DNA of 64,000 bases from the NCBI RefSeq assembly GCF_005405385.1, contig NZ_BJDY01000002.1:434001-498000 (forward strand), given 5' to 3'. The DNA comes from Lactiplantibacillus mudanjiangensis (lineage in GTDB: Bacteria > Bacillota > Bacilli > Lactobacillales > Lactobacillaceae). The notes under the pieces are model-generated. The model did no database searches and was not told where the DNA came from. It worked only from the letters and a program-made list of their open reading frames with translations. Within the stretch, counting starts at the first letter, position 1. Each line of letters begins with the position of its first letter. Of this stretch, positions 8,966-19,532 are shown piece after piece. The position numbers and the translations under genes were made by a program.

Positions 8966-9166
8966 ATGACTTTTTATCGCTGGCTTGAACCGTTTGTTAA
9001 TCAACATGGTCCCTATTATCCGGCCGCGTGCTATGCGCATTCCGACTTCGACTTTCCGTTAACGAGTGATGTGCATGAACTATCTGACTACATCACCTAC
9101 TTAAATATTCGTGACACCATTAAACAATCATTTTACTCGGCACTTGATGCTTATCAAGCTGCCTAG
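8966..9166 (+). CDS. YozE-like SAM-fold small protein (UPF0346-like)
   Basis: 66 residues: MTFYRWLEPFVNQHG, then AHSDFDFPLTSDVHELSDYI. The pattern of an N-terminal FYxWL, a HxDxxFP turn and a following HELSDY helix matches the YozE/UPF0346 sterile-alpha-motif-like family, whose function is unknown. AAAGGATG precedes the ATG. It is monocistronic and ends at a strong bidirectional terminator shared with msrA. The family assignment is by pattern only. Confidence 0.65.
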   Translation: MTFYRWLEPFVNQHGPYYPAACYAHSDFDFPLTSDVHELSDYITYLNIRDTIKQSFYSALDAYQAA

Positions 9167-9174
9167 ATAAGCAA

Positions 9175-9212
9175 AAAGGTCGACCCAAATTTCGGGTCGA
9201 CCTTTATTTTTT
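9175..9212. terminator. Bidirectional terminator between the YozE-like gene and msrA
   Basis: AAAGGTCGACCC (9175-9186) pairs with GGGTCGACCTTT (9194-9205). An A run lies on one side and a T run on the other, so both converging genes are served. Confidence 0.9.
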
Positions 9213-9214
9213 AA

Positions 9215-9733
9215 CTATTTATCTGACCAGTGTTGCTTAATAAAGCTAGTTCGGCCGCCCATTTCTTCAATCTGATACCGAAATGGATTGCGCCGGTAAA
9301 AGTCTTGATGTTCCAGTTCAGCCGAATAAAATGGTTGGACTGGTTCAATCTGGGTCACGATTGGTTGATCAAACTTTTCACTGGCCGCTAATGCCGCTTT
9401 AGACGCTTCCGCAATTTTACGTTGTTCAGGACCATCAACAAAAATTACTGGTCGATAGCTATCACCACGATCTTGAAACTGGCCCATTGCATCAGTCGGA
9501 TCAGTTTGGCGCCAATAAATATCAACTAAAGTGGCATAATCAATCACCGCTGGATCGTACGTAATTTCAACGGCTTCGGTATGACCGGTCGTATGACTGG
9601 CCACTTGTTCATAAGTCGGATTTGGTACCGTACCACCGGTATAGCCAGAAATAACCTTTTGAATACCCGGCAAGCTATCGAATGGTTTCACCATACACCA
9701 GAAACAGCCACCGGCAAAAATCGCTGTTGCCAT
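9215..9733 (-). CDS. msrA: Peptide-methionine (S)-S-oxide reductase
   Basis: A 172-residue MsrA that reduces the S epimer of methionine sulfoxide. The catalytic motif GCFWC is at residues 9-13 (nucleophile Cys10), with the conserved [32 protein letters not shown] and SYRPVIF segments. No C-terminal resolving Cys cluster is visible, so recycling may use Cys13 or an external thiol. It starts 2 bp after msrB, giving an msrB-msrA operon for repair of oxidised protein. Confidence 0.97.
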   Translation of the reverse strand: MATAIFAGGCFWCMVKPFDSLPGIQKVISGYTGGTVPNPTYEQVASHTTGHTEAVEITYDPAVIDYATLVDIYWRQTDPTDAMGQFQDRGDSYRPVIFVDGPEQRKIAEASKAALAASEKFDQPIVTQIEPVQPFYSAELEHQDFYRRNPFRYQIEEMGGRTSFIKQHWSDK

Positions 9734-9735
9734 TG

Positions 9736-10173
9736 TTAGCCCTTCTTTTTAAACAGGCTGAGATAATCACCATAGCCCGCTGACTTCAAATTCGCGACTG
9801 GAATAAATTTCAATGCGGCCGAATTAATACAGTAGCGCAAGCCTCCTTGGGCCATTGGACCATCAGTAAAGACATGCCCTAAATGTGATTTAGCTTCCTG
9901 ACTACGGACTTCCGTGCGCGCCATACCAAATGAATCATCATAATGTTGTTTGATGTGACTTTTATCGATCGGCTTAGTAAATGACGGCCAACCACACCCG
10001 GCATCATATTTATCGGTTGAACTGAATAAAGGCTCGCCACTCACAACGTCCACATAGATGCCGGTTTGATAAAAGTCATCATACTCGCCACTAAACGGTC
10101 TTTCTGTGGCCGCTTCTTGGGTCACCGCATACTGTTCTGGCGTTAATTTTTGACGTAAATCCTTTGATTTCAT
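9736..10173 (-). CDS. msrB: Peptide-methionine (R)-S-oxide reductase
   Basis: A 145-residue MsrB. Catalytic Cys115 lies in [11 protein letters not shown] and a resolving Cys60 in [18 protein letters not shown] is the conserved His/Gly loop. The two CXXC zinc motifs of many MsrB proteins are missing ([13 protein letters not shown]), so this is the zinc-free form. First gene of the msrB-msrA operon, behind a promoter that carries a 14-bp palindrome. Confidence 0.97.
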   Translation of the reverse strand: MKSKDLRQKLTPEQYAVTQEAATERPFSGEYDDFYQTGIYVDVVSGEPLFSSTDKYDAGCGWPSFTKPIDKSHIKQHYDDSFGMARTEVRSQEAKSHLGHVFTDGPMAQGGLRYCINSAALKFIPVANLKSAGYGDYLSLFKKKG

Positions 10174-10232
10174 CTCATCAATCCCTTTCTATCCGAACCA
10201 AATTAAGTTGTGCCCTAGCTAGTTACATTATT

Positions 10233-10260
10233 ATCATACAACAATTTAAATTGTGTGCAA
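10233..10260 (-). promoter_or_regulatory. Promoter of msrB-msrA with a palindromic spacer
   Basis: On the minus strand TTGCAC and TATGAT are spaced by 16 bp. The spacer holds the perfect palindrome ACAATTTAAATTGT (10241-10254), a possible operator of an unidentified regulator. Confidence 0.55.
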
Positions 10261-10273
10261 CTGATCTGCTTAT

Positions 10274-10302
10274 AAAAAAAGCACCCCACATTGGGATGCT
10301 TC
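10274..10302 (-). terminator. Terminator of ppaC
   Basis: On the minus strand AAGCATCCC and GGGGTGCTT form a stem followed by seven Ts. Confidence 0.85.
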
Positions 10303-10312
10303 ATCATGATGC

Positions 10313-11242
10313 TTAAGCGTTAAAAGCGTCAGTCAATGGTGGTACAACTTGCTTCTTACGTGAAACAACGCCTGGTAAGCTAATCCGATTGTTTTCAATC
10401 TTCTTACCAAAGGCTGCTTCAACGGGTGCAGTTGGGGCACCAACAACTAACAATTCAGAGTTACTATCTAAAATGTTAGTAGCTAAGATTAAGAACAAGT
10501 CATAACCGTTAGCGTCATTTTCAGCTTTAGCAGCAGCTTCGAAAGCGGCTTGACGATCAAAGACTTCAGCCAAGTCAACCGTGTTAACTTGAGCGACGCG
10601 AACCGTTGACCCATTAAGGTTAAATGATTTTGCGTCAGCTTCGATTAATTCAGTTTCAGTCTTACTTGCTAAGTTAGTCCCTGCCTTAAGCATGTCCAAA
10701 CCATAAGCTTCGTAATCAGTCCCACTGATCTTAGCTAAGTCTTTAACAACATCAACATCAGTTTGCGTTGTGGTTGGTGATTTCAACAATAACGTATCTG
10801 AGATGATTGCTGATAACATTAAACCGGCTAATTTAGCTGGAATTTCAACGTTATTTTCTTTGAACATCTTGTAAATAACGGTACTGCAGCAGCCAAGTGG
10901 TTCTGCCCGGTAGAACAATGGTTGAGCGGTGTTAAAGTTTGCAATCCGGTGATGGTCAACCACATGAGTAACCGTCACGTCAGCAATATCGCTAACACTT
11001 TGTTGTGGTTCGTTATGGTCAACTAACATCACGTCTTCAACTTCAGCTGATGCTTTTTCAATGATCCGTGGAGCTGGTTCATCGAAATGATCTAAAACGA
11101 ATTTAGTTTCTTCATTAGGTTCGCCCAAAGCGACCGCTTCAGTGTCACGACCTAACTTATTTTCTAAATATGAAAGGGCCTTGGCAGCCACAATAGCATC
11201 GGTATCTGGACTTTGATGACCGAAAATTAATTCCTTACTCAT
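10313..11242 (-). CDS. ppaC: Manganese-dependent inorganic pyrophosphatase
   Basis: A 309-residue family II (DHH) pyrophosphatase that hydrolyses PPi to phosphate. Metal ligands are visible: His9, Asp13 and Asp15 in [11 protein letters not shown], Asp75-His76 in LVDHNE and Asp96-His97-His98 in VVDHH. The C-terminal DHHA2 domain ends in the substrate-binding [13 protein letters not shown] 11242 with AAAGGAG at 9 bp is chosen over a TTG two codons upstream. It follows the LysR gene by 22 bp and is probably co-transcribed. Confidence 0.96.
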   Translation of the reverse strand: MSKELIFGHQSPDTDAIVAAKALSYLENKLGRDTEAVALGEPNEETKFVLDHFDEPAPRIIEKASAEVEDVMLVDHNEPQQSVSDIADVTVTHVVDHHRIANFNTAQPLFYRAEPLGCCSTVIYKMFKENNVEIPAKLAGLMLSAIISDTLLLKSPTTTQTDVDVVKDLAKISGTDYEAYGLDMLKAGTNLASKTETELIEADAKSFNLNGSTVRVAQVNTVDLAEVFDRQAAFEAAAKAENDANGYDLFLILATNILDSNSELLVVGAPTAPVEAAFGKKIENNRISLPGVVSRKKQVVPPLTDAFNA

Positions 11243-11264
11243 TATCAAATAGCTCCTTTAATAA

Positions 11265-12224
11265 CTAATTTTGATTAATTTTTTGTAACCGTGAGATATA
11301 ATCCTCAGTACGAAGATAATTATCAAATTCGTCCAGGAAGTTCTTAATCCGTGGAATTTGGTCCTTATCTTTCCGGAAGACGAAGTTCAAATCAAACTTA
11401 ATCGCAGGTTCAAAGGAAACCGTGTTCAAGTCATCATTAGCTGGATTTGCGACCATAAATGAATTAGGTAAGGCAGTATTCGTCCCTGTTGCAGCCACAA
11501 AACGGTAAATTTGTTGTGGTGTCGTAAAGCGCGCAACCGCTGTTGGTAAATCAGCTAATTGATTCTTGTAAGATTCTTTGATCACTTGATCCAAGTAGTA
11601 GTTTTCAGGATACATGACCCATGGTTCGCTGATCGTATCCTTAAACTTGATCCGCTTCTTCTTCGCTTGCTTAGGATCGCTAGTAATAAACAGCAATTCA
11701 TCTTGAATAATCTTCTTCGATTGATATGGCTTCCAGTTCTTGATGCTTTCGTCTGGTAAATACATCACCGCTAAATCAATCCGGTTATTTTCTAACCGTT
11801 CCCAAATTTCTTTCCGAGTTAACATGTGGAATGAAATTTGAACATTAGGGTTCGCTTCATAATACTTAATGGCGAAATCTTCAAAGACATGATCTTCAAT
11901 TGAAGCCAAGATCCCGATGTTAATGGACCCTTGAGTGGCACTAGTCGTTTGTTGAATTTCGTCAGTCGCCTTGTTTAAGACGTTATAAATACTATGGGTC
12001 GCATTTAACATCGTGTAACCGGCATCGGATAACCGAAGTTTTTTACCAACTGAATAGAATAAAGGTGCGCCCACCGTGCGTTCCAACTTTTTAATTTGTT
12101 GGGTTAATGCAGGTTGGGTAATCCCTAAGATTTGTGCTGCTTGCGTATAATTCATCGTTTCAGCAAGTTGCAAGAAATACGTTAAGGTTTTTGATGAAAA
12201 AATACTTTCTTGTGTTGTTTTCAT
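11265..12224 (-). CDS. LysR family transcriptional regulator
   Basis: 319 residues. The helix-turn-helix at about 14-75 has the LTTR pattern (TLTYFLQLAETMNYTQAAQILGITQPALTQQIKKLERTVGAPLF). A periplasmic-binding-like effector domain follows from about residue 95 (GSINIGILASIEDHVF). AAAGGAAC precedes the ATG. Its position directly upstream of ppaC suggests a shared transcript, but no target can be named. Confidence 0.9.
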   Translation of the reverse strand: MKTTQESIFSSKTLTYFLQLAETMNYTQAAQILGITQPALTQQIKKLERTVGAPLFYSVGKKLRLSDAGYTMLNATHSIYNVLNKATDEIQQTTSATQGSINIGILASIEDHVFEDFAIKYYEANPNVQISFHMLTRKEIWERLENNRIDLAVMYLPDESIKNWKPYQSKKIIQDELLFITSDPKQAKKKRIKFKDTISEPWVMYPENYYLDQVIKESYKNQLADLPTAVARFTTPQQIYRFVAATGTNTALPNSFMVANPANDDLNTVSFEPAIKFDLNFVFRKDKDQIPRIKNFLDEFDNYLRTEDYISRLQKINQN

Positions 12225-12406
12225 ATCGTTACCTGTTCCTTTCGTCTTATAGCCTTCTTATGATATCTATAATATTATACAAAACTGACGACGAAAGCAA
12301 GTAATCATTATCGGTAAATAAACCTTAACTAATTATTAAACAACTGCTAACCATAAATTCAGTGTAAGCTAATGTTCAGCCGCATGCAAGGTCAGTTAAT
12401 GATTTC

Positions 12407-14857
12407 TTAAACGGTTAACGGGATTGGGTGGGGTTGCATGGCAACTGGTACCCCTTCTGAATCCGTATCTAAAACAAATGACCCATTGGAATAACGGGCA
12501 CTGACTGGATGATCATCGCTTAAAATAGAGTGATGTTTGCCACGATCAGTTAAGACCTCTAAGGCTACGCCAACGCGACCGGCGGCAATTAACGTAAAGT
12601 CTGCAATCCGATGAGGGTTACTCTTGAGTTCACGTAAGACTTGAACCCCACGACGCGCACGGCTCGTCAATGGAATATCAGCAACTTTCATCTTCTTAAA
12701 TGACCCACGTTGGGTGATCATCGCTAATAGATCAGCATCGGCTGCCACGGCTGCCCGAACAATTAAGTCATCGCGTAAGTCCATCGATTTGACACCGACA
12801 GCCTTTGCCCCAATCGTTGGCACTTCACTAAGGTCATAACGTAAGCCATAGCCATGTTGCGTTAGTAAGACCAAACTACCTTCAGGAACGGTTTCAAAGT
12901 ATTTGACCGTCACTACTTCAGAGTCGGCGCCTTTAAGCTTAATGAATTGACTAGCCCGCGTCTTATAAGTCCGACCGGGGGTATAGTCCGCAAATTCAGT
13001 TTGCTTGATGTAACCATCGTTGGTCGCAACTAGGAACTTACCGCTAGTCTTCAACGTTGGGAAGCTGTAAACCCATGTGATCCGCTCATCAGCTGCTAAA
13101 CCAATCGTTTGTGAGATATGTTCGCCGGTATCTTTCCATTTGGCATCTGAGATCTCATAAACTGGCCGATAGATTAAATGTCCTTTATTCGTAAACATCA
13201 TCAAATGGTCCAGCGTACTATTCTTCGCCAAGTAAATTGGAAAGTCTTCGTCCTTTAAGCCATTGTCATCCGCATCAGAAGCAGTATATGACCGCAAGCT
13301 GGTCCGTTTGATATAACCATCATGACTAATCATGACGACAACGTCTTCTTGTGGCACAACATCTTCCGTCTTAATCTTAATTTCTTGAATTTCAGATTGA
13401 ATTTCAGTCATTCGTTGACTTGGATAAGCTTTTTGAATGGCCTTTAATTCTCGGCGTAAGACTTTATCCAATTCCTTAGAATTTTCCAAAATTGCATGAT
13501 AACTTGCAATGGCTTTAGCCAATTCAGCGGCTTCCTTTTCCAATTGGGTAACATCGGTGTTGGTTAACCGATACAACTGCATCGTCACAATCGCTTCGGC
13601 TTGTAACTCGCTAAAGTCAAATTGGCTGACTAAGTTGTTCTTAGCATCCTTTTTGTCTTTACTGCCCCGAATCGTCTTGATCACTTGATCCAGAATCGAC
13701 ATCGCTTTGATTAACCCTTCAACGATATGTTGCCGATCAGCGGCTTTTTGCAAGTTAAATTGGGTCCGGCGCGTAATGACTTCGCGTTGATGTTCCAAGT
13801 AAGCTGACAAAATCGTCTTTAAACCGACGTGTTCTGGCCGTTGGTGATAAATAGCCACCATGTTGAAATTATAGGTGATTTGCAAATCGGTATTCTTAAA
13901 CAAGTAGTTTAAGATGCCTTCTGCATTCACATCCCGTTTTAATTCCACGACAATGGATAACCCTTTACGGTCACTTTCATCCCGGACTTCAGCAATCCCT
14001 TCGATCTTCTTCATGATCCGGATTTCGTCCATCTTCTTAACCAGTTGAGCTTTGTTCACTTCATAAGGAATCTCTGAAATCTCAATTTGCGATTTATTCC
14101 CTTTTAATGGCACAATTTCAGTTCGTGACCGAACCACAATCCGACCACGACCCGTTTCATAGGCTTTCTTAATGCCGTCAAGCCCTTGAATAATCCCACC
14201 AGTTGGGAAATCAGGGCCTTTGACAAAGTCCATCAGATCGTTTAATTCAGCCTTAGGATGATTCATTAAGTAGAGGACCGCATCGATGACTTCACCCAAA
14301 TTATGCGGTGGAATTTCGGTCGCATAACCAGCCGAGATCCCGGTGGCCCCGTTAACGAGTAAGTTAGGGAAACGCGCGGGTAAGACCGTTGGTTCATATT
14401 CGGTATCATCAAAGTTTAAGACCATGTCAACAGTCTTCTTATCAATGTCCGATAACATTTCCCCAGCAATCTTGCTCAACCGTGCTTCGGTATACCGCAT
14501 GGCTGCCGCTGGATCACCATCCATTGACCCGTTATTCCCATGCATTTCAATCAGTGGTTCGCGAAGCTTCCAATCTTGACTTAACCGGACCATCGCTTCA
14601 TAAATCGACGAGTCCCCATGGGGATGAAAATTCCCCATGACGTTCCCGACGGACTTCGCAGACTTCCGGAAAGCTTTATCAAACGTATTGCCGTCTTGAT
14701 TCATCGCATACAAGATTCGCCGTTGCACCGGCTTTAAACCATCCCGAATATCCGGCAAGGCCCGTTCTTGAATAATGTATTTTGAATAGCGACCAAAGCG
14801 ATCGCCCATGACGTCTTCGAGCGTTAATTCTTGAATCTTTGGTTGTTCAACTGCCAT
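12407..14857 (-). CDS. parC: DNA topoisomerase IV subunit A
   Basis: 816 residues of a type IIA topoisomerase breakage-reunion subunit, which decatenates daughter chromosomes with ParE. The active-site Tyr122 is in AMRYTEARL. The quinolone-resistance region reads HPHGDSSIYEAM, with Ser83 and Glu87 as in susceptible enzymes. The C-terminal beta-propeller repeats follow after about residue 500. AAGGAGG precedes the ATG, and parE ends 12 bp upstream. The ParC rather than GyrA assignment rests on the pairing with parE and the overall pattern. Confidence 0.96.
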   Translation of the reverse strand: MAVEQPKIQELTLEDVMGDRFGRYSKYIIQERALPDIRDGLKPVQRRILYAMNQDGNTFDKAFRKSAKSVGNVMGNFHPHGDSSIYEAMVRLSQDWKLREPLIEMHGNNGSMDGDPAAAMRYTEARLSKIAGEMLSDIDKKTVDMVLNFDDTEYEPTVLPARFPNLLVNGATGISAGYATEIPPHNLGEVIDAVLYLMNHPKAELNDLMDFVKGPDFPTGGIIQGLDGIKKAYETGRGRIVVRSRTEIVPLKGNKSQIEISEIPYEVNKAQLVKKMDEIRIMKKIEGIAEVRDESDRKGLSIVVELKRDVNAEGILNYLFKNTDLQITYNFNMVAIYHQRPEHVGLKTILSAYLEHQREVITRRTQFNLQKAADRQHIVEGLIKAMSILDQVIKTIRGSKDKKDAKNNLVSQFDFSELQAEAIVTMQLYRLTNTDVTQLEKEAAELAKAIASYHAILENSKELDKVLRRELKAIQKAYPSQRMTEIQSEIQEIKIKTEDVVPQEDVVVMISHDGYIKRTSLRSYTASDADDNGLKDEDFPIYLAKNSTLDHLMMFTNKGHLIYRPVYEISDAKWKDTGEHISQTIGLAADERITWVYSFPTLKTSGKFLVATNDGYIKQTEFADYTPGRTYKTRASQFIKLKGADSEVVTVKYFETVPEGSLVLLTQHGYGLRYDLSEVPTIGAKAVGVKSMDLRDDLIVRAAVAADADLLAMITQRGSFKKMKVADIPLTSRARRGVQVLRELKSNPHRIADFTLIAAGRVGVALEVLTDRGKHHSILSDDHPVSARYSNGSFVLDTDSEGVPVAMQPHPIPLTV

Positions 14858-14869
14858 TGTGCGACCTCC

Positions 14870-16879
14870 TTAATCTTGTTTGAGTTGTTGAGCAAGTTCA
14901 GCATCGACTTGTTCATGTGCTGAGCTAACTGCTTCGTTATCTAAGATTGACCCATCTTCATCCAAACTAAATTGAACGTTGTTTTCAATCCATTTACGAC
15001 GTGGTTCAACCTTATCACCCATTAACGTGGTGACCCGTTTTTCCGCTAAAGCTGCATCATCGATTCGAACCCGAACTAAAGTCCGCTTTTCAGGGTCCAT
15101 TGTGGTTTCCCACAACTGTTCGGCGTTCATTTCACCAAGACCCTTGTACCGTTGTAAGGCATAGCCTTTACCAAAGGTCTTCGTCCGTAAGGCGAGTTCT
15201 TCATCGGTCCAAGCATATTCCGTCCGCATTTGTTTGTTTTGCTTCTTCTGTAACCGGTATAACGGTGGTAGGGCGATATAAATCTTCCCCGCATCGATCA
15301 TTGGCCGCATGTATTTATAGAAGAAGGTTAACAATAGAATCTGAATATGGGCCCCATCGGTATCGGCATCGGTCATGATAATGACCTTGTCGTAGTTGCT
15401 GGCCTTAATATCAAATTCAGTTCCGACACCGGCACCAATCGTATAGATCATCGTGTTGATTTCTTCATTCTTGACGATATCTTGTAGTTTCGCCTTTTCA
15501 GTGTTTAAGACTTTCCCACGTAAAGGTAAGATGGCTTGGAACTTCCGATCACGTCCTTGTTTAGCGGAACCACCGGCCGAATCCCCTTCGACTAAGAAGA
15601 GTTCGTTACGCTTAGCATTCTTCGATTGAGCGGGGGTTAACTTACCCGATAACAAGCGTTCTTGTTTATGGCGTTTCTTCCCGTTTCGACTTTCATTACG
15701 AGCCTTACGAGCAGCTTCACGCGCTTCACGAGCCTTAGTTGATTTTCGAATCAGCATTTGCGCAAACTCACCATTTTCCATTAAGAAGAATTGGAGTTGT
15801 TCGCTGACAACGTTGTCCACAATCGTTCGAGCTTCCGGTGTGCCCAATTTTTCTTTGGTTTGGCCTTCAAATTGCAACAAATTTTCAGGAATCCGCAAGG
15901 AAATGACGGCAGATAAGCCTTCACGTACATCGGAACCTTCTAAGTTTTTATCTTTTTCTTTTAATAAGCCAATCTTGCGGGCATATTCGTTGAACGCTTT
16001 CGTCCATGCACTCCGGAATCCTGCTTCATGCGTCCCACCATCGGGCGTCCGCACGTTGTTGACAAATGAGAGTAAGTTTTCGGAATAGCCGTCATTGTAT
16101 TGCGCGGCCACTTCAACTTCAACCCCGTCTTTGGTGCCATCAAAGGACATGACGTCACCTAACGTGTCTTTATCTTCATTTAAATAGGTGACGAATTCTT
16201 TGATGCCGTCTTCATAATGGAAGATTTCTTCTTGTTCTTGCCCCGCACGTTCATCGGTTAAGGTAATCTTAACGCCCTTCAGTAAGAACGCAGATTCCCG
16301 CAACCGTTCGGCTAACGTTTGAAAATTATAAACAGTTGTCGTAAAGATGCTGGCATCGGGCTTAAACGTCATCGTCGTTCCAGTTGGCTTGTTGGTTTTC
16401 CCTTTTTTCTCTAACGTGCCGACCGGTTGACCGCCATTTTTGAACTTTTCTTGGTAGCGATAACCATCACGAATAATCGTCACGGTCAATTCCGTAGACA
16501 AGGCGTTAACGACACTGGCACCGACCCCATGGAGGCCCCCAGACGTTTTATAGCCACCTTGGCCGAACTTCCCACCGGCATGTAAGACCGTTAAGATCAC
16601 TTCGGGTGTTGGAATTCCAGACGCATGCATTCCGACTGGCATCCCACGGCCATGATCGACAACGGTAATACTATTATCCGCGTGAATCACGACATTGATT
16701 TCTTTCCCATAACCGGCTAAAGCTTCATCAACCGCGTTATCGACAATTTCATAAACTAAATGATGTAATCCGCGGGTATCGGTCGACCCGATATACATCC
16801 CGGGCCGTTTACGAACGGCTTCCAAGCCTTGTAACACTTGGATGGATGAATCATCATATTTTGGTGTATTTTTGGCCAT
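14870..16879 (-). CDS. parE: DNA topoisomerase IV subunit B
   Basis: 669 residues of the ATPase subunit. The GHKL domain shows EIVDNAVDEAL, DHGRGMPVG and GLHGVGASVVNALS; the Toprim domain shows LVEGDSAGGSAKQGRDR and DADTDGAHI. The C-terminal EGEMNAEQLWETTMDP-like segment (here GLGEMNAEQLWETT) is typical of GyrB/ParE. Of two overlapping ATGs the second (MAKNTPK) keeps AAAGGAG at a good distance. First gene of the parE-parC operon, divergent from plsY as in many Firmicutes. Confidence 0.96.
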   Translation of the reverse strand: MAKNTPKYDDSSIQVLQGLEAVRKRPGMYIGSTDTRGLHHLVYEIVDNAVDEALAGYGKEINVVIHADNSITVVDHGRGMPVGMHASGIPTPEVILTVLHAGGKFGQGGYKTSGGLHGVGASVVNALSTELTVTIIRDGYRYQEKFKNGGQPVGTLEKKGKTNKPTGTTMTFKPDASIFTTTVYNFQTLAERLRESAFLLKGVKITLTDERAGQEQEEIFHYEDGIKEFVTYLNEDKDTLGDVMSFDGTKDGVEVEVAAQYNDGYSENLLSFVNNVRTPDGGTHEAGFRSAWTKAFNEYARKIGLLKEKDKNLEGSDVREGLSAVISLRIPENLLQFEGQTKEKLGTPEARTIVDNVVSEQLQFFLMENGEFAQMLIRKSTKAREAREAARKARNESRNGKKRHKQERLLSGKLTPAQSKNAKRNELFLVEGDSAGGSAKQGRDRKFQAILPLRGKVLNTEKAKLQDIVKNEEINTMIYTIGAGVGTEFDIKASNYDKVIIMTDADTDGAHIQILLLTFFYKYMRPMIDAGKIYIALPPLYRLQKKQNKQMRTEYAWTDEELALRTKTFGKGYALQRYKGLGEMNAEQLWETTMDPEKRTLVRVRIDDAALAEKRVTTLMGDKVEPRRKWIENNVQFSLDEDGSILDNEAVSSAHEQVDAELAQQLKQD

Positions 16880-17230
16880 TCATATTGCTCCTTTGACTGA
16901 CGCCTTAACGAAGGTTTCCAGTAACCAACCCAAGTAAGGCGCTTTCTTTTCGCTGATACCGCGACTCGTTAAAACCGCGCAGATTAAATTATAGCACAGC
17001 TTTTTTAATTTCAACGGCTTTTTCATACTTTTAATGCTTATCAGGCGAGTTTTAAGCCAATTTTATCAGACAATCTTCATAACTTTAGCGTACTCGCTGC
17101 TAAAAATCATGTGTTATGGTAAATCAACTTAAAAAATGTCCCTTTTCGACACTACGAATGTATGTTCGTTTAATTGTAAACAACGCCGCCCTAAATTGTC
17201 AAACTTTTTTCTTCACCCTACGGCTAACTA

Positions 17231-17239
17231 TGCTAAAAT
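17231..17239 (+). promoter_or_regulatory. Probable extended -10 promoter of plsY
   Basis: TGCTAAAAT matches TGnTAnAAT-type extended -10 elements, with a weak TTCACC 16 bp upstream. It lies 32 bp before the start codon. Confidence 0.4.
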
Positions 17240-17271
17240 ATGGATTGACGCTATTTCAGGAGGAACCAACC

Positions 17272-17886
17272 GTGAAAATATTAATGATGTTGGTCATCGC
17301 CTACTTACTCGGCTCAATCCCTTCCGGCGTGATTATCGGGAAACTCTTTTTCCATACCGATATTCGTGACGCCGGCAGTGGTAATATTGGGACAACCAAT
17401 ACGTACCGAGTGCTAGGTCCCACGGCCGGAACGGTCGTCATGGCGATGGATATTTTAAAAGGGACGTTAGCTGCCGCCCAACCGGCACTATTACATTTAC
17501 CCGTTAACGCCTTACTTATTGGATTGGCCGCTATTTTAGGCCATACGTTCTCGATCTTCATTGGCTTCAAAGGTGGCAAGGCCGTCGCAACCAGTGCCGG
17601 TATTCTGCTGGCTTACAACTGGCACTTCTTCTTAATTGCCAGTGCGATTATGTTCAGTCTGGTTTATATCACTAGCATGGTCAGTGTCGCTAGTATGGCG
17701 TCACTTAGCATCGTCAGCTTGATTGCGATCTTTTATTACCAAGATTGGATCTTATCGGTCATTGCGGTGATCTTAACGATCTTTATCTTTTACCGTCACA
17801 AAGCAAATATTGCCCGGATCAAAGCCGGAACCGAATCAATGGTTCACTTTGGCATCGGGTGGCATCGCCGTCAAAAGCGCGCCTAA
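17272..17886 (+). CDS. plsY: Acyl-phosphate:glycerol-3-phosphate acyltransferase
   Basis: A 204-residue integral membrane enzyme that makes lysophosphatidate from acyl-phosphate, the first acylation in phospholipid synthesis. The three family loops are present: GSIPSG near the N-terminus, [15 protein letters not shown], and [21 protein letters not shown]. About five membrane helices. The GTG at 17272 with AGGAGG at 7 bp is the start; the longer upstream frame has no ribosome binding site. Divergent from parE. Confidence 0.95.
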   Translation: MKILMMLVIAYLLGSIPSGVIIGKLFFHTDIRDAGSGNIGTTNTYRVLGPTAGTVVMAMDILKGTLAAAQPALLHLPVNALLIGLAAILGHTFSIFIGFKGGKAVATSAGILLAYNWHFFLIASAIMFSLVYITSMVSVASMASLSIVSLIAIFYYQDWILSVIAVILTIFIFYRHKANIARIKAGTESMVHFGIGWHRRQKRA

Positions 17887-17893
17887 ACATTGA

Positions 17894-17922
17894 AGTCACC
17901 GTTAATAACGGTGGCTTTTTTT
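17894..17922 (+). terminator. Terminator of plsY
   Basis: GTCACCGTT and AACGGTGGC form a stem (one G-T pair) followed by a seven-T run. Confidence 0.85.
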
Positions 17923-18026
17923 GCTACGCATTAATCGTTAAAATTGACGTTCACAGCGTTTTCCGGCAAAATATATAAGTAACAGATTACCGTTTTTATT
18001 ATTATTTTGTTAAAGGAGGGCTAACG

Positions 18027-19532
18027 ATGCGTAAAAAAGTCACGATTATTGGTGCCGGGATCGGCGGGTTAAGCGCGGCCGTTCGTCTACAAAAATTAGG
18101 CTATGCCGTCACCATCTATGAACAAGCCGCTAAGCCCGGTGGCAAGATGAACCAGATTAAGTCGCAAGGGTTTACCTTTGACGTTGGCCCTACCATCGTG
18201 ATGATGAAAGCCGTCTACGAAGAGCTCTTCGAGTTTTGTGGTGTTGATCCTAAAGATTACGTGCCGTTTGAGCCGGTCGAACCAATGATGCAACTGGTCT
18301 TTGGTGATCAGACATCGATGGCGTTGTCACGTGACCTCCCCACCTTAATCCAAGAAATCGAACGCATCGCCCCGGAAGACGTCCCAGGATTTTTAGGCTT
18401 CTTGGGCGATATCTATCAACGATATGCCATCGCCAAACCAAACTTTTTAGAACAAAGCTTTCGGCAGTGGTCAGATTTCTATAATCGACGGTCATTACTA
18501 GCCGGCTTACGCCTTAAAACCTTTAGCAATGCTTACAAAAACTTGAGTCAATTCATCACCAATGAGCACTTGCGCCAAGCCTTAGCCTTTCAAACCCTCT
18601 ACATCGGCATTTCACCGTACCAAGGGCCATCGCTATACAATATGATCCCGATGATCGAACTCTTCTACGGGGTTTACTTCTTAAAAGGTGGTATGTATAC
18701 CGTAGTTCAGAGCCTGGTTCGGTTATTCGAAGAACTCGGTGGCACTATTCATTTAAACCGCCCCGTTACGAAGATCTTAATTCGTGATCGCCAAGCATAT
18801 GGCGTGCAACTCGGTAATCAAGTTGTTCTCAGTGATTACGTCATCGGCAACGTGGATTTCCCAACCGCCATGACAACCCTATTACCCGAATCACAACGTG
18901 GAAAATACACCGATCGCCACTTGGCCCGCGCCAAGTATTCTTGTTCATGCTTCATTCTCTACTTAGGGCTCGACCGAACTTACCCGGACCAAGCACTACA
19001 CACGATTCACTTAGCTACCGATTTCCAACGTAACGTCGACGAACTCTTCCAAACGGGGACGTTACCAGGTGATCCGTCTTATTACCTCTACCGACCACGC
19101 AAGATGGACCCCAGTTTAGCGCCCATGGGCCACGATGCGTTATACGTCTTAGTCCCAGTACCTGAATTATCAAAGTTCGATGACTGGTCACCTGAGACCA
19201 TTGCGGATTACCGCGACCTGATCTTAGACAAAATTAGCCAACAACCAGGCTTTCACGACCTAGCCGACCACATTATCTTTGAACGCCATTTCACACCACA
19301 AGATTTTAAAACTGAATTTGGGGCGTACAATGGCGCGACGTTTGGCTTACGACCAACTTTAGGCCAAAGCAACTATTACCGCCCGCAACCAAAGTTTCCA
19401 TATGCCGAGAACCTCTACTTCTGTGGCAGTAGCATCCATCCCGGTGCCGGCGTACCGATTGTCATGCAGAGTGCCAAATTAGCCGTAAAGGAGCTGTTGA
19501 AAGATGACCACGCTAAATCCAACCTTATTTGA
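18027..19532 (+). CDS. crtN: Dehydrosqualene (4,4'-diapophytoene) desaturase
   Basis: A 501-residue FAD-dependent carotenoid desaturase. The N-terminal dinucleotide motif is VTIIGAGIGGLSAAVRLQKLGY (residues 4-25), and the C-terminal signature is YFCGSSIHPGAGVPIVMQSAK. With CrtM it gives the yellow C30 pigment 4,4'-diaponeurosporene in lactobacilli and staphylococci. AAAGGAGGG precedes the ATG. It overlaps crtM by 29 bp, so the pair is translationally coupled. Confidence 0.95.
   Translation: MRKKVTIIGAGIGGLSAAVRLQKLGYAVTIYEQAAKPGGKMNQIKSQGFTFDVGPTIVMMKAVYEELFEFCGVDPKDYVPFEPVEPMMQLVFGDQTSMALSRDLPTLIQEIERIAPEDVPGFLGFLGDIYQRYAIAKPNFLEQSFRQWSDFYNRRSLLAGLRLKTFSNAYKNLSQFITNEHLRQALAFQTLYIGISPYQGPSLYNMIPMIELFYGVYFLKGGMYTVVQSLVRLFEELGGTIHLNRPVTKILIRDRQAYGVQLGNQVVLSDYVIGNVDFPTAMTTLLPESQRGKYTDRHLARAKYSCSCFILYLGLDRTYPDQALHTIHLATDFQRNVDELFQTGTLPGDPSYYLYRPRKMDPSLAPMGHDALYVLVPVPELSKFDDWSPETIADYRDLILDKISQQPGFHDLADHIIFERHFTPQDFKTEFGAYNGATFGLRPTLGQSNYYRPQPKFPYAENLYFCGSSIHPGAGVPIVMQSAKLAVKELLKDDHAKSNLI

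Noticed and set aside
14343-14640. Plus-strand frames antisense to parC
   Set aside because: Shadow frames of a highly conserved gene without their own start signals.
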